Shown here one piece after another: positions 35,765-47,032 of a stretch of DNA of 64,000 nucleotides. The notes beneath the pieces are model-generated. The model was not told where the DNA came from. It worked only from the letters and a program-made list of their open reading frames with translations, and made no database searches. The position numbers were made by a program, and so were the translations under genes. Within the stretch, counting starts at the first letter, position 1; every line of letters starts with the position of its first letter. The DNA is from Balaenoptera acutorostrata (taxonomy: Eukaryota > Chordata > Mammalia > Artiodactyla > Balaenopteridae), in assembly GCF_949987535.1 (NCBI RefSeq), contig NC_080074.1, positions 25,131,268-25,195,267 on the forward strand, given 5' to 3'.

Positions 35765-36110
35765 TCTTTGTCCCCTCCCCCTCCTCTGCTACACTGCAGC
35801 ATGCAGGCCTCCTTCTTGCCCCATCTCAGGGCCTTTGCCCTTGTTCTTCCCTTGGGCTGGAATGCTCTTTCCCAGCGTATGGCCGGCCCCTTCCCACTAA
35901 ATGTTTCCATCTCCAAGGGCCTTCCTGATCCCCTTGGCTCAACTTTCTACCCCCCACCCCAGCCTATCTCTATCCCACTGACCTATTTTATTTTCCTCAG
36001 AGAATTTGATGGTTGTAAATCTTTTTATCTGTTTACATGCTTATTATCTGGCCCTACTTCCACTCCCTCTGACACTAAACTCCATAAAGCAAGAACTCAA
36101 ACTGTGTTCT
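35765..36110 (+). mobile_element. L2 3' fragment
   Basis: CATCTCAGGGCCTTTGCCC, CTTGGGCTGGAATGCTCTTTCC and CTCCATAAAGCAAGAACTC are L2 3'-region landmarks. The expected end (TCAATACATATTTAGTAAG) appears only at 36288, after an extra ~175-bp segment. Confidence 0.65.
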
Positions 36111-36287
36111 CTCTACATAGACTATGCCAAGGCGATAAGGAACCTTTGTGAAAAGGAGAAAATGGAGTCCTCGCTGGGTGGCCGCAACCCGCCACATGGA
36201 CTGGTGTGCGGGGCAGGGACTGAATCCAGGACCCCCGACATACGCCAGGAATCCTGGACATCTGAACGCAATGGCTCTAATCTTAGG
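36111..36287 (+). other. GC-rich segment inserted in L2, tRNA-like box B
   Basis: About 175 bp with several CpGs between two halves of an L2 end. It carries GGGACTGAATCCAGGACC, similar in form to a pol III box B. I could not assign it to a SINE family; it may be an old tRNA-derived SINE or other insertion. Confidence 0.4.
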
Positions 36288-36299
36288 GAGTCAATACAT

Positions 36300-36833
36300 A
36301 TTTAGTAAGTTAATAAATGAGAGAATTTACATATCTCTTTCCTCCCCCTACCTAACTTAAAGCTGCACCACGACGTTCGTGGGCCTTAGGCACTTTTGCC
36401 TTCATGGGCCCACTGCTCCATCAAAAAATATTAAGAATTATATTGTATGACTCCTTTGGTACAAACAGAAATAGATGAATTGTAAAAACGGAAACATTTT
36501 CTTTGACCTAAAAGTTACTTCTTTCTTATTTTGAAAGAAATTAAAACATTTAGTGGCTCCTAAAAAAGTACTGTGGCTCTAGACACTGTTCCCACTATGC
36601 CTAATGGGTAAATCAGCCCTGACCTGAATATAAGCTCCTGTGTACCAGGACTTTATTTTTGTTTTCCCTGCATCTGGAAAACACTGGCACAGAGCAACTC
36701 TCAACAATGTTTGCTGATTTGAATGATAAATGCCTAAGTGAAAATAGGAACATTTATCTGATTCCTAAATCTTGCTATTTACATGTGTACTACTAAGAAA
36801 TCACCACTGCATGAATAATAGAGCCAAACTTAC
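36300..36833. other. Intron E8-E9, part adjoining E8
   Basis: Old repeat trace at about 36360-36720 (GCACCACGACGTTCGTGGGCC start); unassigned. Confidence 0.4.
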
Positions 36834-36969
36834 TTTCTGTTCATATTCAGCCTCGTATCTTACGCAAGGCTGTTGGGTAATATCTGGGCCCTTGCACTTG
36901 GATATTCGTAGAAGAAGCTGGCGCTGTGCGTACACAAGGAGTGGCGTCACTTGCTCTGTATATCTCTCA
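36834..36969 (-). CDS. CFAP54: CFAP54 exon E8, 136 bp
   Basis: Phase 2 in, phase 0 out, 45 full codons from ERYTEQVTPLLVYAQRQ to YEAEYEQK. Acceptor GTCTAG, donor GTAAGT. Together with E7 it forms a tight exon pair 99 bp apart, while neighbouring introns are kilobases long. Confidence 0.88.
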
Positions 36970-37068
36970 CTAGACAATGGTAAAAATATATTAAAAACAA
37001 ACGTTAGTAAAGAAACATTCTTCTCGGTGAAGTCTGTCCCTGTTAGCTGCCCTTACAGCGGTACTTAC
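36970..37068 (-). other. 99-bp intron between E7 and E8
   Basis: Donor GTAAGTACC, acceptor ACCATTGTCTAG with a T-rich stretch before it and CTAAC about 40 bases upstream of the acceptor as a possible branch site. It is the shortest intron in the window. Confidence 0.85.
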
Positions 37069-37292
37069 TGCGAAATTGTATTGAACTGAATGGCAAGTGA
37101 TACAAGTGTTTCCCATTTTTCTACTTGATATACAAGTTCCAGAGATTTTAATACAAAGTCGTGGATCCATTTCAAATCAACCACATTGACATCATCCAGA
37201 GGATGCTCAAAGGTAAGGCTAGAACCACCGTTATCATTTTTAATATTTCCATAGCAACTTGGAACACTGAACTCTCCTTCTTCTTCAACAGT
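37069..37292 (-). CDS. CFAP54: CFAP54 exon E7, 224 bp
   Basis: Phase 0 in, phase 2 out, 74 codons. It starts TVEEEGEFSVPSCYGN, contains HPLDDVNVVDLKWIHD, and ends AIQFNTIS plus CA, which joins T of E8 to give His. The donor is a consensus GTAAGT. It is followed by a 99-bp intron. Confidence 0.9.
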
Positions 37293-38084
37293 CTGCAAGT
37301 AGCACATGGGAAAAAAAATGGTGTAATTTCAGATTTTACTACATGTTTTTTCTGAACACTGAATGTATAGCTAAAAATATAACATGGAAAAGAACTGAAC
37401 AGAAAATAAATTTACTATTTTTATCATGCAAATCAAAGCTTGATGACACCATCCAACAGCACTTCTGCAATGATGGAAACGTGCTTCATCTGTGCAGTTC
37501 CATACAGAAGCCGCTAAGCACACGTGGATGCTGAGCTGTGGAAGTATGACTAGTGCAACTGGATTTTTAATTTTATTTAATTTTAATCATTTAAGCCTAA
37601 ATGTAAATAGCACGTAAGGCTAGTCATTACTCTACTTGCTGGCACACAGTCACTATTTCAGTAAGGATAGTAAACCAACAAATAAGGTAAAGTTTTGAGG
37701 AAAAACAGGTTATAGTATACACAAATAATTAAATTTCCCTAATACATTGGTTACATCCAGTTTGTAGAATAATATGTCCAATTCCGCAATGCAAAAGGTC
37801 AAACTTATGGAAAAGAAAATCTTCCAGAAGACCCTCTTTTTGCCTAAGTTAGAGGTACTCTGTAACTACTGTGTTCATTTCCTGTAAGTCCCTGACGCAT
37901 TTGTGTACACCCCTAGAAATTTCTGAGGCAAAGCAAAGCCCGTTAGATCCGCCTACTGGTCAGACTATAGCCCAATAAACAGTACCTTAAGTCTAGCCCC
38001 TCCTTCCCATAAGATTCATAGTCCTTGAATTTGGAAGAGATCTTGAAAGTCATCTGGCTGTGAAATGCCATATGCCTACCTGAA
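37293..38084. other. Intron E6-E7, unique part
   Basis: No repeat or exon recognised between E7 and the MIR/L2 end beside the pseudogene. Confidence 0.5.
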
Positions 38085-38210
38085 GTCAGGCTATGAAGAT
38101 ATGGATAATAGGTGTGACATACATGACCTATGTAACTTTGCCTCCTTAGCACAGTGCCTGGCACCTGGGACATGCTCAATAAAGGATAGATGTCATTTTA
38201 TTGATGTTAT
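38085..38210 (+). repeat. MIR/L2-type 3' fragment
   Basis: CCTTAGCACAGTGCCTGGCACCTGGGACATGCTCAATAAAGG is an old repeat end. It directly abuts the 3' end of the TPT1 pseudogene. Confidence 0.5.
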
Positions 38211-38224
38211 GAGCTCCGTCCTTG

Positions 38225-38975
38225 TCATCTAATAATCAAAAGTCAAAGAGCTCAAGATGACATCAGTCCCATTTGTCTAAGTCCTCATGCCGTGTGGATG
38301 AAAAGCGGTAACCAGTTATGATGACAGGTGATCGATCCAAAGTTACTGCCAAATTTGTTAACATTTCTCCATTTCTAAACCGTCCATAAAGGAAATCATA
38401 AATGGGGTCATACCATCCTCACAGGAGCCCAGCAGAGCAACCACACTATCTAGACTCATATTTTCACCAATAAAAAACAGGTAGTTTTTTAAATTAGTAA
38501 GGAAGTGCTTGATTTATTCTGTAGCCTCTGTCATAAAAGGTTTTACTCTTTCTGGTTTCTGTTCTTCAAGTCTGCCTCTGATGGATTTCATGGAAACTTT
38601 GATTTACTTCTTATAGCCTTCTTTTGTGAAACTGGTTTTCTGCAAGCAATGGTTCATGACAATATAAACACCAGTGATTACTGTGCTTTCAGTACCTTCA
38701 CCTAGGGTACTGAGAGTACTGTACAGCAGAGTACATTTCCATCAGTGTTACCCTCTGTCCTACTGACCATCTTCCCTTCCACCTCCAGGCACAGCCCGCT
38801 CTCGATCTCCAGGAACTTATAAATGTCGGGGAACATCTCATGATGGCTGATGAGGTCCAGGTAAATAATTGTGATGGCAGCTGGAGAGAGATGACAGCTG
38901 CCCTGGCTTAGCAGGTGCCCGGAGCTCAGAGTGAGCATGGTGAAACCAGAGGGGGAGGAGCAGCAGGTGGAAAAA
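38225..38975 (-). pseudogene. TPT1: TPT1 (TCTP) processed pseudogene
   Basis: An intronless copy of the TPT1 mRNA (translationally controlled tumour protein, a small calcium- and tubulin-binding cytosolic protein). The 5' UTR end, the whole coding region (remnant 38358-38872, 515 bp against 519 in the functional gene) and much of the 3' UTR follow one another without introns. Recognisable pieces are [48 protein letters not shown] and GLEMEKC. It is dead: the start ATG is ACA, a net 4-bp loss plus scrambled sequence follows the first 45 codons, and at least two in-frame TAA codons follow (in the GYKK and EATE regions). The 3' end near 38225 lacks a clear A-tail. It lies in the intron between E6 and E7, in the same orientation as CFAP54. 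Confidence 0.9.
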
Positions 38976-38984
38976 GTGATATCG

Positions 38985-41699
38985 AATTTTGTAAATACTT
39001 TTTCTGTATCTATTTCAATGGCCATGTGATTTTTCTCCTTCATCCTGTTAATATGGTGAATTACATTGATTGATTTTCAAATGGTAACCTTACATTTCTG
39101 GGATTAAACCCCCCTTGATCATCATTTGTATATATTATATATATAATTTGCATATTTTATATCTTACTGGGATTGATTTGCTAACACTTCATTAAGGAGT
39201 TTTGTGTCTATGTTCATGAGTAATATTGATTCATACTTTTCTTTCTGATATATCTGTCAGGGTTAAGCTGGCCTCACTTCTAAAAAAAAAATTGGTATAT
39301 GATTTATTATTTCTTCCTTGTGCGTTTGCTAGAATGCTGCAGGGAAATATTCTGGGTCTAGAGTTTTCTTTATGTCAAGGTTTCTGATTATGAGTTCAAT
39401 TTCTTTAATATATTTGGGTAATTCATTTTTTCTATCACTTCTTGTGTCAGATTTGTTAAGTTGTACTTTCTAATAGATATGTCCATTTCATCTAAGTTAT
39501 CAAATTCATTAGTAAAAATTGGTCATGACATTCCCTTATTTTTCTTTTAATATATATGGGAACTGTAGCTATATCCCTCTTTCATTACTAGTATTAGGAA
39601 TCTGTGCTTTTCTCACTTTCGTTCTTCATCAGTATTCCTAAGATTCTGCCAATTTTAATAATATTTTCAAAAGATTAATTTATTGACTTTATTAATTTTC
39701 TGGGTTGTTTTATATCTAATTTATTTCTGCTCTTACCATTTCCTTCATTTCTTCTTATTATTTCTATTATTCTTTTTACTTACTTTGGTTCTAATTTACT
39801 CTTCTTTTTCTAGCTCCCATAGATGAACACTTAAATGATTGATTTATATCTTTCTTCCTATTTACTAAACATTTAAAGCTATAAAGTTCCTGTTAAGCAC
39901 TGGCTTATTTACATCCCACAAATTCTGATATGTTATCATCAGTTGAAATACTTTTTAAATTTCCCTTGTGTTTTCTTCTTTGGCCCATGGATTATTTAGA
40001 ACTGTGTTATTTAATTTCCAGATATTTGGAGATTTTTCTTCCTACATTGTATTGATCAGTTTATAATGTAGCAGTTAGAAAACATACTCTTTCAGATTTC
40101 AGTCTTTTAAATTTTATTATGACTTATTTTTTGACTCTGCATATGATACATCTTGGTGAACACACCATGTGCCTTGTGCTCTGTTTCCAAGCAATCTTAA
40201 TTTGTACTGCACGTCACTTCTGACACTAACTACCCCAGAGTCAGGGTCAGACTCCACAGTTTAAGGGCTCAGTGCTCACTGGAGATGCCAGCCACAAGTC
40301 TCAGGGTCACTCGCACTTCTGACTGACCAGCTATAAATTCGGGTTCAATAATTTCCTAGAATGACTCAGAATTCACTGATACAGTTTTCTTATAAAGGAT
40401 ACAACTCAGGAACAGCCAAAAGGAAGAGGTGCAGAGAGCTAGGTCTGGAGGGGTCCAAGATGAGGAGATTCTGTGCCCTCTCTCTATGGAGTCAGGGCCT
40501 GATACCCATCCGACACATCAATGTGTCCACCAAACAGGAAGCTCTTCAAGCTTTGGGTGTCCAGAGTGTATTCTGAATCCCTGTTATTTGGCGCATACAC
40601 ACTTATGATTAGTATGTCTTCCTGATTAATTGAGCTTCTTCTCATCAGGAAATGTCCCTCTTTATCTCTCAAAATACTTCTTGATTTGAAGACTATTTTA
40701 TCTAATATTAACATAGCCTGACCAGCTTTTTTATGTTTACTATTTTCATATTTTAAGCTTACTATTTTCTTTCACTGTTTTATTTTCAATCTACCTGTTT
40801 CTTTATACCCAGAAGTGCTTCTCTCTTTTTTTTATTTTATAAATTTATTTATTTTTGGTTGCGTTGGGTCTTTGTTGCTGTGCACAGGCTTTCTCTAGTT
40901 GTGGTGAGCAGGGGCTACTCTTCATTGCAGTGCGCGGGCTTCTCATTGCGGTGGCTTCTCTTGTTGCAGAGCACAGGCCCTAGGTGAGCGGGCTTCAGTA
41001 GTTGTGGCACATGGGCTCAGTTGTGGCTCGCGGGCTGTAGAGCGCAGGCTCAGTAGTTGTGGTGCACGGGCTTAGTTGCTCAGTGGCATGTGGGATCTTC
41101 CCAGACCAGGGCTTGAACCCGTGTCCCCTGCATTGGCAGGCAGATTCTTAACCACTGCGCCATCAGGGAAGTCCCAGAAGTGCTTCTATTATGGACAAGT
41201 ACACGTCTTTCTCTTTTATCCAGTCAGACAATCTCTGCCTTTTAATTAGGGTATTTAATCCACTTATATTAATATAGTTATAGATATAATTGGGTTAGAT
41301 TATTTGTTATTTGTTTTCTATTTGTCCCATGTGTCTGTGTTCCTCTTTTCCTGCCTTCTTTAATTGACTATTGTTTAGTTTTCCACTTTACTTTTAGCTT
41401 CCATTTGGCATTTTAGCTATATCTCTTTTTTGGTAATTATTCTGGGGATTATTAAATGCATACTTATTACATTCCACTTGAGAGCTAATATTGTATCACT
41501 TTATATTTATATAAAGTTTCAAAACTTATGATAGTTTAATTTTATTTGCCCTCCCAGTCTTTTGTGCTATTGTTGTCATATATTTTACATCTGAAAATGT
41601 TATAAACCCCATGACTCAAAGTGTTTATGTGTTTACTAATTTTCAATGTGTTTGGATTGTATGATGTTTGCATTTTTTTCAATTTTATTTTCATGCTTT
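38985..41699 (-). mobile_element. Old L1 (L1M-type) ORF2, antisense to window
   Basis: Reverse-strand ORF2 from the reverse-transcriptase region (38985-39060, residues [17 protein letters not shown]) leftward-to-rightward back to endonuclease-domain sequence near 40600-40720 and on to 41660. Heavily decayed. It contains a GC-richer, LTR-like unclassified segment at about 40200-40560 and the CHR SINE at 40823. Confidence 0.75.
40823..41172 (-). mobile_element. CHR-type SINE inside old L1
   Basis: Reverse orientation, head CATCAGGGAAGTCCC. Perfect duplication CCCAGAAGTGCTTCT at 40808-40822 and 41173-41187. Carries an internal partial repeat of the body (two GTAGTTGTGG units). Confidence 0.9.
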
Positions 41700-41712
41700 A
41701 AACCACAGTGTG

Positions 41713-42850
41713 AATCACAGCAAGATCTTTTTCGATCCACCTCCTAGAGTAATGGAAATAAAAACAAAAATAAACAAGTGGGACCTAATGAAACTTCAAA
41801 GCTTTTGCACAGCAAAGGAAACCATAAACAAGACGAAAAGACAACCCTCAGAATGGGAGAAAATATTTGCAAATGAATCAACGGACAAAGGATTAATCTC
41901 CAAAATATATAAACAGCTCATTCAGCTCAATATCAAAGAAACAAACACCCCAATCCAAAAATGGGCAGAAGACCTAAATAGACATTTCTCCAAAGAAGAC
42001 ATACAGACGGCCACGAAGCACATGAAAAGATGCTCAACATCACTAATTATTAGAGAAATGCAAATCAAAACTACAATGAGGTATCACCTCACTCCTGTTA
42101 GAATGGGCATCATCAGAAAATCTACAAACAACAAATGCTGGAGAGGGTGTGGAGAAAAGGGAACCCTCTTGCACTGTTGGTGGGAATGTAAATTGATACA
42201 GCCACTATGGAGAACAATATGGAGGTTCCTTAAAAAACTAAAAATAGAATTACCATATGACCCAGCAATCCCACTACTGGGCATATACCCAGAGAAAACC
42301 GTAATTCAAAAAGACACGTGCACCCGAATGTTCATTGCAGCACTATTTACAATAGCCAGGTCATGGAAGCAACCTAAATGCCCATCAACAGACGAATGGA
42401 TAAAGAAGTTGTGGTACATATATACGATGGAATATTATTCAGCCATAAAAAGGAACGAAATTGAGTCATTTGTTGAGAAGTGGATGGATCTAGAGACTGT
42501 CATACAGAGTGAAGTAAGTCAGAAAGAGAAAAACAAATATCGTATGTTAATGCATCTATGTGGAACGTAGAAAAATGGTACAGATGAGCCAGTTTGCAGG
42601 GCAGAAGTTGAGACACAGATGTAGAGAATGGACATATGGACACCAAGGGGGGAAAACTGCGATGAGGTGGGGATGGTGATGTGCTGAATTGGGCGATTGG
42701 GATTGACATGTATACACTGATGTGTATAAAACTGATGCCTAATAAGAACCTGCAGTATAAAAAAACAAACAAAACAACTAATACTAAACTTTCATTGGGT
42801 TATTTGTATGGAAATATGTTAATATAAATGTTTCAGACATTACATGAAAT

Positions 42851-42878
<28 letters not shown>
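41713..42878 (+). mobile_element. 5'-truncated L1 with target-site duplication and 3' transduction
   Basis: The ORF2 C-terminal part is open (about 41713-42570, containing [20 protein letters not shown] and [13 protein letters not shown]), followed by the 3' UTR and a first A-rich tail at 42757-42776. About 78 bp of non-L1 sequence follows, then a second poly-A (42855-42878). The whole is flanked by a perfect 13-bp duplication (AAACCACAGTGTG at 41700-41712 and 42879-42891). It is antisense to CFAP54, in the intron between E6 and E7. Little decay, so relatively young. Confidence 0.92.
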
Positions 42879-42881
<3 letters not shown>

Positions 42882-42891
42882 CCACAGTGTG

Positions 42892-43310
42892 CTAGATTTG
42901 AGATGGCTGTAAATTCTACCACATCTAGTGTAACAAAACATGGACAGATAAAGCAGTGAAATAAATATCAACCAACAAGCTACATGATCTGTCTTAGGGT
43001 CTGTTTCTTTCTCCATCAAAAAGACTGCTATGAGGATTAAATGTATGTAGATTACTTTATATAGAAGCTGGAGCTCAGTAAATGTTACTTTCTGTTCCAT
43101 TTAAGAAACTGAATTTTCAAGCAGATATTTGTAATTAACATCAGTGTACTGTAATATACTGTGAACCAAATAACAATGAGAAACAAATGAAATACAGACA
43201 AACCAAAGAACAACTCAAGCAAAATATTAATTTCTACTTATCCCAAGCTGCATGGTACAAAGAATTTGTTAATTAACCTACAATAAAAAGAATTACCCAA
43301 ATACTCTTAC
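42892..43310. other. Intron E6-E7, between L1 and E6
   Basis: Nothing beyond a possible MIR trace (TAGGGTCTGTTTCTTTCTCC at about 42995). Confidence 0.45.
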
Positions 43311-43538
43311 CTTAACAGAACTGATATTTTGTAGTTCTATTAACATGTCAATAAGTAATTCTGCTCCCAAATAGAATGGTAAAACAGAGGTACAGAGGAA
43401 ACCGTCCTGGCTAATAGGAAATGTTTTATACAGATCCACTGCTTGTTTATGAAGTATTTGTAGCTCCTGAGTAAAGTTCCAAAGAGCCCGACAGCAGTTC
43501 TGAAGCAGTGTCCAATAGCCGCCACGATGAGCAAGAAC
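43311..43538 (-). CDS. CFAP54: CFAP54 exon E6, 228 bp
   Basis: Symmetrical phase 0-0 exon of exactly 76 codons, VLAHRGGYWTLLQNCCRALW at the start and ELQNISSVK at the end. This is one of the segments I recognise best as CFAP54. It is dense in aromatic and Leu residues and predicted helical. The acceptor is GTCTTAG, the donor GTAAGA. Skipping it would leave the frame intact. Confidence 0.9.
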
Positions 43539-43639
43539 CTAAGACAAACACAACATTCAAAAGACGCCAAAGTTCCCAAAGTTATGGATCTCTGAACAAC
43601 TTCCTCTTTCTGCAAATATTCTACGTCAATAATAAGAGT

Positions 43640-43875
43640 AACTAACACCATTTGTTATATGCTACTTACATGTGCTAGACACTGTGGTAAGACATTTACA
43701 TGCATTATCTCAGTTCATTCTAATGACAACTCCTATGAAGTAGGTATGCACTAGAATTCTCCTCAATTTACAGATGAGGAAATGGAGGCATGGGGCTAAC
43801 CTGCCCAAGGTTATGAGTCTACTAAATGATGAGCTAGGATTTGCACACCAGTGGTCTGACTCCAGCACGCCCATT
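43640..43875 (-). repeat. MIR SINE, reverse
   Basis: GCATTATCTCAGTTCATTC, CAATTTACAGATGAGGAAATGG and GGTTATGAGTCTACTAAATG. Lies about 100 bp upstream of E6 (transcription order). Confidence 0.75.
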
Positions 43876-44400
43876 GTTCTAGGTGCTGGGAATGTCACAG
43901 CGAGCAAGGGAAACTGGGCCTGCCCTCGTGCTGCTTCAATTTATTAGGAGAGACCAATACCAGATAAGCAGACAAATAAAAATACAATTTCAGGGAATGA
44001 TAAGTGTTGTAAAGGCAAATAAAGCAGAAATGACCCAGAACCTGATGAAGGTGAGAGGACAGGTCCTTTTATACAGGATGGTCAGGAGAGAAGTCCTCTA
44101 TGAGGTGACATATGAGCAGAGCCCTGAATGTTGAGTTGAACAAGTCATGCGAAGGTGGGGGTGGGAGTGTTGGGAGAAGGAGAACATTTGGAGCTGAGGG
44201 AACAGCAGGTGCAAAGGATGGAGGGTGAACCTGAGGGCTGAGGAGGGAGCAAGCTTAGTGCTTTCGGAACTACAGAGGGGAGAGTGGGCTGCACAAGAGC
44301 AAGAGAAGCTGAGTCCTGAGAAGTGAGCAGAACCCAGACCTTCTAGGGCCCTGAAGCTGGTACAAAGGAGCAGAGGATGCAATGCTCATGGTCAAGGGAG
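43876..44400 (+). repeat. Ancient LINE-type dispersed repeat
   Basis: GTTCTAGGTGCTGGGAATGTCACAG, TATGAGGTGACATATGAGCAGAGCCCTG and GAACAGCAGGTGCAAAGG give the same family and order as the copy at 34066. It follows directly after a MIR. Confidence 0.55.
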
Positions 44401-45138
44401 ATGATGTGGGTTTACTTTACATTTTTATAAAGTCACTCTACTTCATGAAGAAACTGGGAACTTAAGTATTCCTTTCTCATCTAGAAAGAATAGATTTCTT
44501 CTCATCTCTTGAGAAGTTTGAAGTACATCCCCTTCTTGCTATGAGAAAAAGGAAACAAATTTCTTTGTAGCTAATGATTCCAATTCTGAGTTTAATAATC
44601 TATCATATAATATTTAACAAGAAAAAGAGAAAAGCATTTGACAGAAGACACAAGTAGCCTGGAGAAGCAGGAGGTCAGGGGGTAAGGGACAGGGCTTCCC
44701 TGTGGCCTAGAAAGATCTTCCCCTGTGCTAGAGGGGAGAAAGGAGTCTATGGTGCCCAGGAGGGATCAAGAGCCCAAAGAAGAACCCCTGGTGTCACTGG
44801 AGAAGCCCATGTCCCAAGTGTGGCTAGAAAGTAGCAGAGGAGTGTCTGAATATTCATGGAGACTTTGTAGACAAGGACAAAGGCCACCTCAGCTCTGGGT
44901 GGATGGATGACTAATGACTAAAGGGGCTTACCCTCCTCCCTCACAACTTGACCAAATGTGAGACTTCAGTCCCATGGCAGGCAAGCCTTACAGATGACTG
45001 ACATAAAATCCAGCAAATTTAATCTCACAGGTGAAATTTAAATTATGGATAATAAGTAAATAAATGTATCATACATGCCCAAATTCATGGGCTGAGATTT
45101 ATGTCCACTACATTAACAAATAAGAAGGACCACCTTAC
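44401..45138. other. Intron E5-E6, unique part
   Basis: Old, unassigned sequence; the 44640-44910 stretch resembles the ancient LINE-type family but is too diverged to call. Confidence 0.4.
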
Positions 45139-45320
45139 CATTGCTCTCCTGCAATATAAAAAAATTTTCATAAAATGATCCAAGAGACCCACATTTGCTG
45201 AGTGATCCTTTTCTTTACCACTGAGACCTGACTGAGAGTCTGATTCATAACTTGTTTGTGTCTTGGAAACATTTTCATCACTCATCTTGGAATTAAGAAA
45301 TGCCGAAAATTCTTCTGCAT
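45139..45320 (-). CDS. CFAP54: CFAP54 exon E5, 182 bp
   Basis: Phase 1 in, phase 0 out, 60 full codons from AEEFSAFLNSKM to FLYCRRAM. The middle part (roughly residues 12-40 of the exon) is rich in Ser, Asp, Glu and Lys and looks like a disordered linker. The last third (LLDHFMKIFLYCRRAM) is hydrophobic and helical. The donor is GTAAGG. Confidence 0.87.
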
Positions 45321-45439
45321 CTACAGTACAAATATAAAGTATAACATTATTGAAAAGAGAGTTAAGTTCCAGGAAACACAACAGGTGACCAGCATCAAAT
45401 GAATAATTCAGATAACAAGTGCTACATAAATTTGGAGAA

Positions 45440-45620
45440 AGGACAGAATTATCATGGATATGATGAACCCGGGAAAGTTTCCAGAGAAGGAGGCTTTTAG
45501 ATTACTAAATCATCAAGGGTGATCATGATTTAGCCACGTGGGAAGAGTATGGAGAACATTCCAGGCAAGGGTGATGGCCAAGGGAACGATGCAGAGGCAG
45601 GAATGTCATGCTTTGGGGGA
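45440..45620 (+). repeat. Ancient LINE-type dispersed repeat, short
   Basis: GAACATTCCAGGCAAGGGTG and GATGCAGAGGCAGGAATG resemble the middle of the family seen at 34066 and 43876. Lies just upstream of E5 in transcription order. Confidence 0.4.
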
Positions 45621-46889
45621 GAAGAATGACAGGATCCCACTCTTCCTTAATTTCCCCCCAAACAGGCCATTCCCTGGACACATACACCGGAAGGTGAGGA
45701 GCTTCCCCTGGTGTTAGGCAGTGCAGCAACCCTGATCACTAATTCTCCCGTTGCTGTGCTATAGAAACACAGAGGATTTCTCCTGCCACAAACATTCTCT
45801 TACTAGAACTCTGCATTAAATATTAAGTCTCAATAGCAGAATATTTTATTTCCAATTTCATGGGAGGTCTTAGGGAGCTACTTTAAAAAAAACTCAAGAA
45901 GCTATATATATTGTAATGTACATACAAAACTCGGACTCTTTCTATGTCCAGGGAATTTACTTTCAAATACTTTAATAGTCCTGGTATGACATGCAGGTAC
46001 CAGTTAAACTTAAACCATACCCTAGAAGAAATTAAAAGGCATGTTAAGTACCTCAAATATGAATCAAACCCCCTGGGGCAGTTAACCAGCATATGAAATA
46101 TCCTGTTCAGCAATAAGCCATATAGGATTTAAAATGCCATTTTTGAAAATCTATATAAGAGGGTTTGTACTAGCATAAAGATATTAGAAATAAATTTTTA
46201 CTTGTGAAATGAGTGGTATTCAAGATAGGTGATTGTTTAGAAATAGTGTCATCAGTGCAACACCCAGAAAGTCCTGTTCACCTACATCTCTCCACGTCCT
46301 GGAGCCCCCAGTCACCTGACCAGAAGACAATATTGGTTGGTCCTGCCATTAGGGTATTACTGCCTTCATCTTGGAGAAAGCTTTCATGGAAGGTGCTAAT
46401 TACAGCTCCTAAGGCAAGAGTGCACTGTCCTGAGAACAAAATCGGAACTATGAAACAGCTGCATGATGTTTTCATGCCTGCTTCCATCAGTATGTTTGGT
46501 GGAATTTGTTCTGAAACTTACTTTCACTAAAACATAATACCTGACAGCAAGTCTTCACTTACCTTGACCACTGGAGGCTACCAATATTTTTAAAAGAACA
46601 TTATATTTGCTGAATGGCCAAATTGATTTAGGGGAGAATCCTACATAAATATTTCCAAATATATATGATGATACCACAAAAATGTAGAAATTTTTTAAAA
46701 AATAGAACAAATAAGAATCTCCTACAAAATATCACAATTCAACTAAATTCCTAAGTCATTGGAAAATGATGTGTGTAGCTCTGTGTCTATGGGGGGGTGT
46801 ACGTGTCAGGGTATGTGTGTATGTACGTGTTGCATTTGTGAATAAAAAAACTAAAGACAATTTGATAGCATAGAACATATTTATTTTAC
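45621..46889. other. Intron E4-E5, unique part
   Basis: A more GC-rich block at about 46250-46530 is open on both strands and unidentified. A TG-rich patch lies near 46790-46830. Confidence 0.45.
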
Positions 46890-47032
46890 CTGATGGTAAG
46901 TGAGCCTTTCTTTTTTCAGCTGTAAGAAGGAAATCAAGCATCACTTTATAGTTTTCTAGAGTCAATTTTCCTGTTGGTAATACTGTTCCTGAATTATACA
47001 GTGAGAACATATTAGGATCAAATGATCGGAAA
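46890..47032 (-). CDS. CFAP54: CFAP54 exon E4, 143 bp
   Basis: Phase 2 in, phase 1 out, 47 full codons from FRSFDPNMFSLYNSG to KRKAHLPS. The other two frames contain stops near the start, so the frame is forced. The acceptor has a strong pyrimidine run ending TTTGCAG; the donor is GTAAAA. The split codon with E5 is GAT (Asp). Confidence 0.87.

Noticed and set aside
38702..39043. Single 113-codon minus-strand frame
   Set aside because: A fusion by chance of old L1 ORF2 (38985-39043) and the 5' part of the TPT1 pseudogene.
41668..42570. 300-codon open frame on the plus strand
   Set aside because: It is the C-terminal end of L1 ORF2 with read-in from flanking DNA before 41713, not a host gene.
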